A DNA stretch of 64,000 nt from positions 62,926,550 to 62,990,549 of the forward strand of contig RSEF01000001.1 in the NCBI GenBank assembly GCA_003993805.1, read 5' to 3'. Each line of letters begins with the position of its first letter. Position 1 is the stretch's first letter. Source of the DNA: Himantopus leucocephalus (Eukaryota > Chordata > Aves > Charadriiformes > Recurvirostridae). The translations under genes and the position numbers were made by a program. Positions 51,606-64,000 of this stretch are shown here, piece after piece. The notes below the pieces were generated by a model, which was not told the origin of the DNA, did no database searches, and saw nothing but the letters and a program-made list of their open reading frames with translations.

Positions 51606-54600
51606 TGAAGAAAGCAGGAAAGCTAGCAAGCACAAAAGCAAGTGAGAAAAAGCAAACAAGAAAGAAAGACCACATAAAAATTAATTATGCCCCAGGGGCA
51701 TAGAAGCATCAGATGGATCCTAGGGGAGATGAGACTTAAATGCTATACAGTGTGGTCAGAGCTAGTCCATAGCCTGTGGCTCAGAGCACATGGGTTCTCC
51801 CACTTGTGTTATCTACAAGGCCAGGGTAGATAGAGCGATACAGTCTAGGTCAAATACAGACTGAGCAAGGAGAATTTGACATGCAGCAAAAATCAACTTA
51901 TGCTGAAAGATACCCACACTGAGGGGACTGACTCATATTGGGCACTGATTCTGGCATCTTCCTCCTTCTAGAGAAACCTGTGGCCTGTACATTAAAAAAA
52001 AATCACTATGATGACTGCAGCAACATCTGCAAAAAGAGCAACCCAGATGAGATCGAGGGCATATCTCATCAAGAAATGCACTCCTTGGAAAAGCAGGAGA
52101 CTGGAGGAAGATCCAAAGAACATTTTCCAGCTGACAGAGATTATTTCAACGAGGCAAAGAGTAGAGCTGGAAACGGCCACTCCTTGCTCCAAGACACACC
52201 TGGCTCAGAGGTGTAAACAAAGTTCTCTTAGCTGTGCAAGAAGAGGTGTCAACAAGGGAACAATCGGACTGGGTGGGAGGGGGTGTTTAGGGGCCTACAT
52301 CACATACGGGTAAGTGAAGGGGACTGAGACAGGTCAGATATGTCTTGGGTTGGATTGGGGTGAGATTTGGCCCTTTTTGTCCCCTCCTATCACTCCCCTT
52401 CACATCCATCACCCAACGGGTAAAGCAGCGCTTCTCCTGTGCCTCCAGAGCTGTTGGGAACAAGGACAGGAAGAAGCAGATCCCTGGAAAGCAGTGCTTC
52501 TGATACAGGACTGGGATTAGATCCAGCAGTTGTTTCTGCCACTGCACATCCTTCCCAGCTGTGGTTTTCTCAGGCTGGGACTGTGCAGGCAAGAGGTGGG
52601 AGTGTGTGCAATGGGGGCATCTGGGCTGGTCCAGCAGTTCTCACCTCATCAAGCATGGGCAGATTAGGCAGACAGTAGCAGACCAATACTCCAGGATGCT
52701 CCCTGTGCCTTCTGTGCCACCAACCATTTTTTCTCCCGGGATGTTTCGTGACTGTACACAGAAACTTAAATTGGAGCTGGAAATGTCTGTTGTTCTGGTG
52801 GTCACAAAGGAAAATATCAAACCAACAGCATGGGTGCACTTTTCTACTACATGGTACAGGTTTAAAATAATTGTGTAAATAAAAAGGAAATATAAATATT
52901 TCCTACTACTTTCAAGGGGACAAAGGCAGTGACAAAGTGCCATATATTTCTCTGTGCTGAACATGCCCACTGTATTCCCACAACTATCCACAGAGAGACA
53001 AAGTACAGGTCTGTACAAATTCAATAGCCCCTTCGGGAGGTTTAGGCTCCCATACAGGTTGGGCTGAAGGACTGCAGTATGACAGGAGAGAGTGTAGCAC
53101 TTCTTACATGCTATTGTGGGGATTACGAGCTGCACAGACAGTATTTTGATGCAAGGTAAAACAGCACTAGAGCAAAGACAGTAACAGGATTTTTCATATA
53201 ACAACTGGAATCAAATAATCCTTGTCCACTGCGAGGAGCAACACAGACTGTGACAGCCAGAGCAGTAGCTGAGGATGCAAACATGCAGGCAGTAAGTAAA
53301 GCTACCAGTGCAGAGTACCTGGAATAGCCTATCCTCAACTGCTTTTACAAATTCAAGGAACTAGAGTCTATTTTAAAGGTAGAAAGATGGTGATTACAAA
53401 AGGCCACAGGAAAAAAAAAACCCAAACAAAACACCTCTTATAAAGATTACAGGAGGGTCACTTAGAGTCTGATAAACTTGAATGAATAGCCAGAGGGGTT
53501 TTTTTGTTGGTCTTGGAAATGCAGCAAGATTGAAGCTTTATGCCTTTGAAAAAAAAATGGTAGAAGTCAAGCAAAAGATTTTACTTTGGTAGTTCAAAAA
53601 ATATCAGTCTTGTAAAACAGAGTAGCTATAGATTTCCTTAGTACTCTAAACAGCTCTTTTCACTTCCCTGATGCAGCCTTCATAGAAGATACCATAGCTT
53701 CACAGTAAAGATATGTATTAGATCTGGTTTTACAAAACATATTGTATCTAACATCTGATAACATTTGAAGAGTGCTAGCAGGCAGGGGAGTCAAGTCAAG
53801 CAGTTGACACTCAAGTTAGAATGTACATGTGTAATCTCTAGTCCCTGTTGCCTCCCCCCTTACAACAGGCAGGTGAAAAATGTTGTTGAACTATCTGAGC
53901 ACCTCATGGGAAAGGATGCACAGTCAGATATTGATCTGTGTTTGCTAACATTAAGTAACAGAGTGGTATCAACGAGATGGGGGTTGTCACTGGCTGAGAA
54001 CAAAATGTCTGTAAGAATGGAAACCCATATCAGAATCACTGGGGACTTGCAGAAGTGGAGAACCAGATAAGGCCGAACCATAAAAAAACCCAGTATGATT
54101 TAGAGTCTGCGAACAACTGCTCAAATGAGGGAAGTGCAAGTGTGACTCAGCCATCACAACAAACTTGATGCCCAAAGGTCTGTGCCATGGTCTTCTGCTT
54201 ACCCAGCTGCATAGTGGAGAAGAGGTGGAGTGGGTGAACCTCTTTCAGTACTCAAGATAGGAGGATGGCAGTGGACCTGCTATTTTGCCCCAAACTGGAA
54301 AGGCTGAGAGCACTCATGCTCTGAAGACAGAGAAGCCTCCATGACACGATGTATCAGGAATGGACCACCTGCCCCTGATTGCAGTAGGGCTGGTCTCCAG
54401 AAAAGCCCATGAGTAAGGCATGTCCAAGACTCAGTAAACACCATTTTCAAGTTGAGTTGCTTACGAGTTACATTGTAAATGTAGGTAGTCTGTGTTCAGT
54501 GAGGCTGGATCGTAAACCTCATTTTTTTTCCTAAGCTTTTGCTTGACAGGATAAATTTAGGCTAGAGACGCCCTTGGTATGGCTGCGTTAGAAAACAGAC

Positions 54601-54833
54601 CGTGTATGAAGCAACTCCATGCCCTCTCTAACAGGGACTGCAGAACATCATGGCCTGAGGTGCATCACCCCACTTCAGTTATGATGTGAGCTCTGAATTC
54701 AGGGCAGGCTTTTCGGACGAGCGTGGCACCAGTGAGAAACCGCAGCAGTGAGGGGAGAGGGGGGCAGCTACAGGGAGGGGTGGGAGCTTTGGAAAAGAGA
54801 AGCAGCAAAGCAAGAACTAAAAGAAGGAGGCAG

Positions 54834-55523
54834 ATGGTACGAAGCTGTGTGAATGGGGAAGTGGGAAGACGCAAAAGGGGAATACAGCGAGCAGGGACAG
54901 TCTGCAGCCCAGCCAGGCTGAAGCGAATTTCCCTCTTCCCTGGTGGAGGCCCAGCACACACAGAAAAGGTCTCACGACCACTCAGGATTGCCTCACGTAA
55001 CATAAGTTCTATCAGGGTGCAGGGTAACGAGAATACCTGCTGTGGCCATACCCTATGCACACAAAGAACCCCCACAGAAAGAGGGTGGAGAGATGGAGTC
55101 ACTCAAATTCCTTGCTGCTTTGGATCCTTCTGGGGGGCAAAACGGTATCATGGATTTCCTCCTTTGCCCGCCGTCCCACATGGGTGCTGTGCAAACCCAG
55201 CACAGATGAGGCACTCGGAGGTGACCCAGCCCAGGGCCCTGGAAGTCTGTCAAAGCAAAACTCTCTCACTGAGCAATTCTTTCCCATTAGCATCTTCCTC
55301 AAACTCAGCAAAGGGAACAAGAAACCTCAGATGGGTGCCTGCCTTCTGCCTTCCCTCAGCCCCATTGCACGTGCAGAAGGAAACTCAGGTCAAGAGCACC
55401 TCTTGGTGGTGTGAGAGGACATCAAAGCAGCAACAGTTCTGTGTGTGCTCAGTTACAAGCTATGGGCCTATTTTCTGCAGTTTCCTTCCCTTTACTGCAG
55501 TGCACACAACCGAGAGGTTTTAA
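54834..55523 (+). other. Unrecognised open frame, 229 codons from first ATG
   Basis: The frame is free of stops from at least 54723; the first ATG is at 54834 and TAA at 55521-55523. The product is basic at its start (RKR, RRR clusters) and has scattered cysteines, but no domain, signal peptide or repeat was recognised. The opposite strand is also open for 145 codons over 54665-55102, so low stop density may be compositional. I do not call it a gene. Confidence 0.15.
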
Positions 55524-57368
55524 CGTAGCAGGTGCCAGTTGTTCTCAGAGTGATTACAATATGTGTTATTTGAAGATAATATCCCATTTTTAATCATTTA
55601 AATATGATGGGAAGGAAAACCCTAAAATCCTTTATGTAGATCCCCATTGTCCCTCTACAGCGGCACTGGCAGAGGAGGGATGTTAATAGGTTCACAGCAC
55701 AGACCTCTGACTTGGATGAGAACTGACTATCCATAGCAGTAGCAGGCAATTATCTTCCAAAAGTAATTTGCCCAGAAGGGGGATGGATATATATCTTCTT
55801 GCCAGGACTTCCACAGCTCATTGTTGGCCACACAGAACTACAGTGTCTTTGACACAGGGCTCACCTGGACATGGGGTCTCAACAACAGCCCCTCCTCCCT
55901 GACCTATTTTAATTTGTTTTCTTCTTCCCCACTCCCTTCCACGCTGCCAGTCCCACAAGCCCATATGCCAGACTACAAGGACAAAACCACACCCTGGCAT
56001 TCAGCAGGTCAGTGATCCCTGTTCACCCCTGCTACCAGGTCCTACTGTGCCACTGGCCAGCTTTCCATTCAGTCTCCCTTAGCCTGAATCCTGTCCCTAG
56101 CCCCAGTATCCTCACATGACTCTTACTCTGTTCCAGGAAAGACTCAGTGTATTCTCCAGCTCTCCCCAGCTCTTTTTCCTTCAGTCCCCAGCCCTCCCAT
56201 CCTGGGTATTCACTCACTGTTCTTCCCCCCTTGCTGCCCCCCAGGCACATAAGGGTTATTGGAAACCTTCAGAGAAAAGACCTGGTGAAAATAGATGTCT
56301 TCCTTTGGAGAAGCTGAGCCCATATGCAGTTTCAACAATGCCCAGAAAGGGGCTAGTTTCCTGCTTGCCTGTCCCAGGCTGCCTGTCCAACCGAGAGCTC
56401 CCTGAATCCCCAGGGACTCCGCCAGCTTCAGCTCCCTGGGCCCTCACTTGTCACGCAGACGTCTTCCACAGAGAGCACTCAATGTGTCAAATTGCCCAGG
56501 GAGCTGTAATGGGTTCCATCCACCCACATGGTGGGTCCATCCACCAGTAGCGTTCTCTAGAGCCAGATATACCTGCCTCCTCTTCTGACTGCGTCCCTGT
56601 CTCCTGGCCCGCTATATTCTGTGCCTGCCTGCCCTTTCCAGCTCCTGCTGCTGCTCTCCCTGTAACAGCCTTTGTCACTCTCCCTTCTGTCCTTCTCTGA
56701 CCTGTATTCCTATGGCCTGTGCCTGCTCTCACTTGCAGAGGAGTCAGTGGGTTTCCCTCCTCCCCCTTCCCTACCACCCACAGAGGGAACACCTAGTACA
56801 GCTGGTCGCTTTGTGCTTCTGAAATAGCAGCAAGACTTGGAAACCTTCCACAGCTGAAGGTTTCTGGGTTGTGGCCAGTGCTGAGTGACGGATGGGAGAG
56901 CTCTCCTCCCGAGCAGGTCAGTTGCAACAGCCTCCCGTGGCTGCAGCGGCGCAAAGGTCACCAACCTTTAGAGAAACACTTTCTGTCAGAGTTCCTTCCC
57001 CCAGAAACATCCCAGCTGAAAACCCATTGTTCTTGGTCTGGTCTAACTGGTCTCCTGACAAAGCCTGGAAATTCTAATTACTTCTGTGTCAACCACATCC
57101 CTTCTTCTATAAAATGCATCTCCTGCTCATCCACTCATCAGTTCAGGCTGGAGCACACAGATGTGCACAAATACTCACTTTTCCAGGCTTAGCGTTGCAC
57201 AGGAGGAGAAGCAAGGAAGAGGTGGAAGACCCTCATTTCGAGAAGGGAAAGGAAGGAGTAGAGCCTCCTGGGATCTTTCTGCTCCTTGTTTCTTCTTTCT
57301 TAGGGTAATTTCTTCCTTCTTCTCCTTGCTGCTTAGCTCTAAAATACATAGCTCTTTCAATACATAAG

Positions 57369-57685
57369 AGGGCTTATAAGAAAGATGAGGACAGTCTTTT
57401 TAGTAGGGCCTGTAGCAATAGGACAAGTGGTTATGGTTTTAAACTAAAAGAGAGTAGTTTCAGACTAGATATAAGGAAGATATTTTTTATGATGAGGAAG
57501 GTGAAACAGTGGAACAGGTGGCCCAGAGAGGTGGTGGATGCCCCATCCTTGGGGACATTCAAGATCAGGTTGGACGGGGCTCTGAGCAACCTGATCTAGT
57601 TGAAGATGCCCCTGCTCATTGCAGGGGGGTTGGACTAGGTGACCTTTAAATCTCCTTTCCAACTCAAACCATTCTGTGATTCTAC
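57369..57685 (+). mobile_element. CR1 LINE fragment, 3' about 320 bases
   Basis: Sense orientation. Segments recognised are GGCCCAGAGAGGTGGTGGAT, GGACATTCAAGATCAGGTTG, GGGGCTCTGAGCAACCTGAT and GGGGGGTTGGACTAGGTGAC, ending ATTCTGTGATTCTAC. It covers the end of ORF2 and the 3' tail, about 0.9 kb upstream of RAC2. Confidence 0.95.
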
Positions 57686-58334
57686 AACAACAAGGAAGAG
57701 GTCTGGCAGCAGCTCCCACTGCCTGCTTTTGCACAGAAGCAGGGGAGATGGTGGGTAGGGAGAAGGTGGTTTGCAGCAGCTCCTCTCATCTACCAGTCTT
57801 GGTTCTCATAGTACTGGCAGGGGTTCATTGCATCCCTTGATGCATTTGCTCCACTTCATGGTGAACACACAGCTTCACATAATACTTCTTTATACTAGTA
57901 ATCTAGTCAGGTGAGGAAGTGCGGCAGGACCTTATCGCCATAGGAGAGGAGGGATAGAGAAGCCATGAGGTGGCTGCTGCTTCCTACAGGCTGCTTCACT
58001 TCCTTGTTCAGCCTTCACAGAAAACATTGTTCCTTGTGTTGTTTCGCCATTGACACTCAGGAGCACTGGGAAGACCTGAAAAATCTTTATTGCCCCACAT
58101 CACGGCACTACTCCCACTTCCGATTCCCTTCCCTGCTTACACCTCCTCCAAAGTTTGGATGATAAAGGAGGGAGGAGGAAATCCACCCCTCCACTTTTTC
58201 ACCCCACTTCTAACCCTTGTTCAGCTCCCCTGTAAAAGCCATTTGGTGCCCTGAGCCGTTCACTGGATTGGGTGAGACACGCAGGGAGAAAAAAAATAAA
58301 TTACAGCAGTCATCATCCCAACCATGAAGTCATG
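57686..58334. other. RAC2 upstream region
   Basis: No exon was recognised. CACTTCCGATTCCC near 58107 is another ETS-like core. This is possibly distal promoter. Confidence 0.35.
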
Positions 58335-58572
58335 CATGCCCCGCCTTAAGCTAACGGCCTCGGCCGCAGAGCTGCTGCTGTGGTGGGAGGGGAGGAGGGA
58401 CCGGAGGGTGATCGTCGAGTAAAGTTCCCTCTTCCACTTCCTCACTCCCCGCAACCTGCCGCTCACTGCAGCACTGGGGCTGATACCCAAATTTGCCCGT
58501 CTCTCCCCGCTGTTTGCCTTGGCCTGACTTTCCTTTGCCCCGGGCGCTGTCCTCCGCCACGGGTCCGGAGAC
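58335..58572 (+). promoter_or_regulatory. RAC2 promoter / 5' UTR, CpG-containing
   Basis: The sequence turns GC- and CpG-rich (GGCCTCGGCCGCAG, ATCGTCGAG, CCCGGGCGC) compared with flanking DNA. On the minus strand GAGGAAGTG (58435-58443) matches the PU.1/ETS core, fitting a leukocyte gene. A G-run motif (58385-58408: four runs of three or more G) could fold as a quadruplex. No TATA box was recognised and the start site is not determined. Confidence 0.5.
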
Positions 58573-63910
<5,338 letters not shown>

Positions 63911-64000
63911 GTGGGTCACATTCCATGCCCCTCATCCCTTGTTCCTCCCTCAAATGTGCCTCTGTCACCTGATGCAAAAATCAACATTTGCCATAACACA

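Larger units (their letters stand above)
48721..57368. other. CYTH4-RAC2 intergenic region
   Basis: Divergent intergenic space with no recognisable gene. It contains a 38-base pure purine run (51568-51605), an AT-rich part (53340-53780) and an 801-base stop-free frame on plus (54723-55523) whose translation I do not recognise. Confidence 0.5.

Overview
The window is vertebrate nuclear DNA, almost certainly from a bird. It carries at least seven CR1 LINE fragments, several ending in the typical avian CR1 3' tail of ATTCTATGAT-type repeats. The two genes found have short exons, GT-AG introns and protein sequences typical of amniotes. No bacterial, organellar or viral gene was seen. One undetermined base (25402) sits at the edge of a long A-tract.

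Two protein-coding genes can be reconstructed exon by exon, and they lie head to head. CYTH4 (cytohesin-4, an ARF guanine-nucleotide exchange factor) is complete on the minus strand. It has 13 coding exons between 48425 (ATG) and 31101 (stop) that join in frame into 406 codons: an N-terminal coiled coil, a Sec7 domain with its catalytic glutamate, a diglycine-type PH domain and a basic tail. RAC2 (haematopoietic Rho-family GTPase) starts at 58573 on the plus strand. Its first three coding exons (residues 1-75: P-loop, switch I, switch II) are present, and the rest lies past the right edge. RAC2 and CYTH4 are also divergent neighbours in human (22q13). Both act in leukocyte membrane and actin signalling, and both have PU.1/ETS-like motifs just upstream of their first exon here.

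Layout: 1-31100 has no recognisable gene. It holds CR1 fragments (258-344, 1507-1720, 14327-14587, 23003-24016, 26424-26543), simple repeats and several AT-rich, homeodomain-site-containing blocks that look like conserved non-coding elements. By mammalian synteny ELFN2 should lie further left, and no part of it is recognisable here. 31101-48425 is CYTH4. 48426-58572 is the roughly 10 kb intergenic space with both promoters, a CR1 fragment (57369-57685) and an unexplained 800-base open frame (54723-55523). 58573-64000 is the 5' half of RAC2, with a CR1 copy (59882-60312) in intron 1.

Notable points: a GC-AG intron in CYTH4 required by the reading frame; a first coding exon of six codons; about 12 extra residues between coiled coil and Sec7 relative to human; a perfect 30-base palindrome inside the decayed CR1 at 23.9 kb; and candidate non-coding elements in the left third. 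No convincing undescribed system was found.
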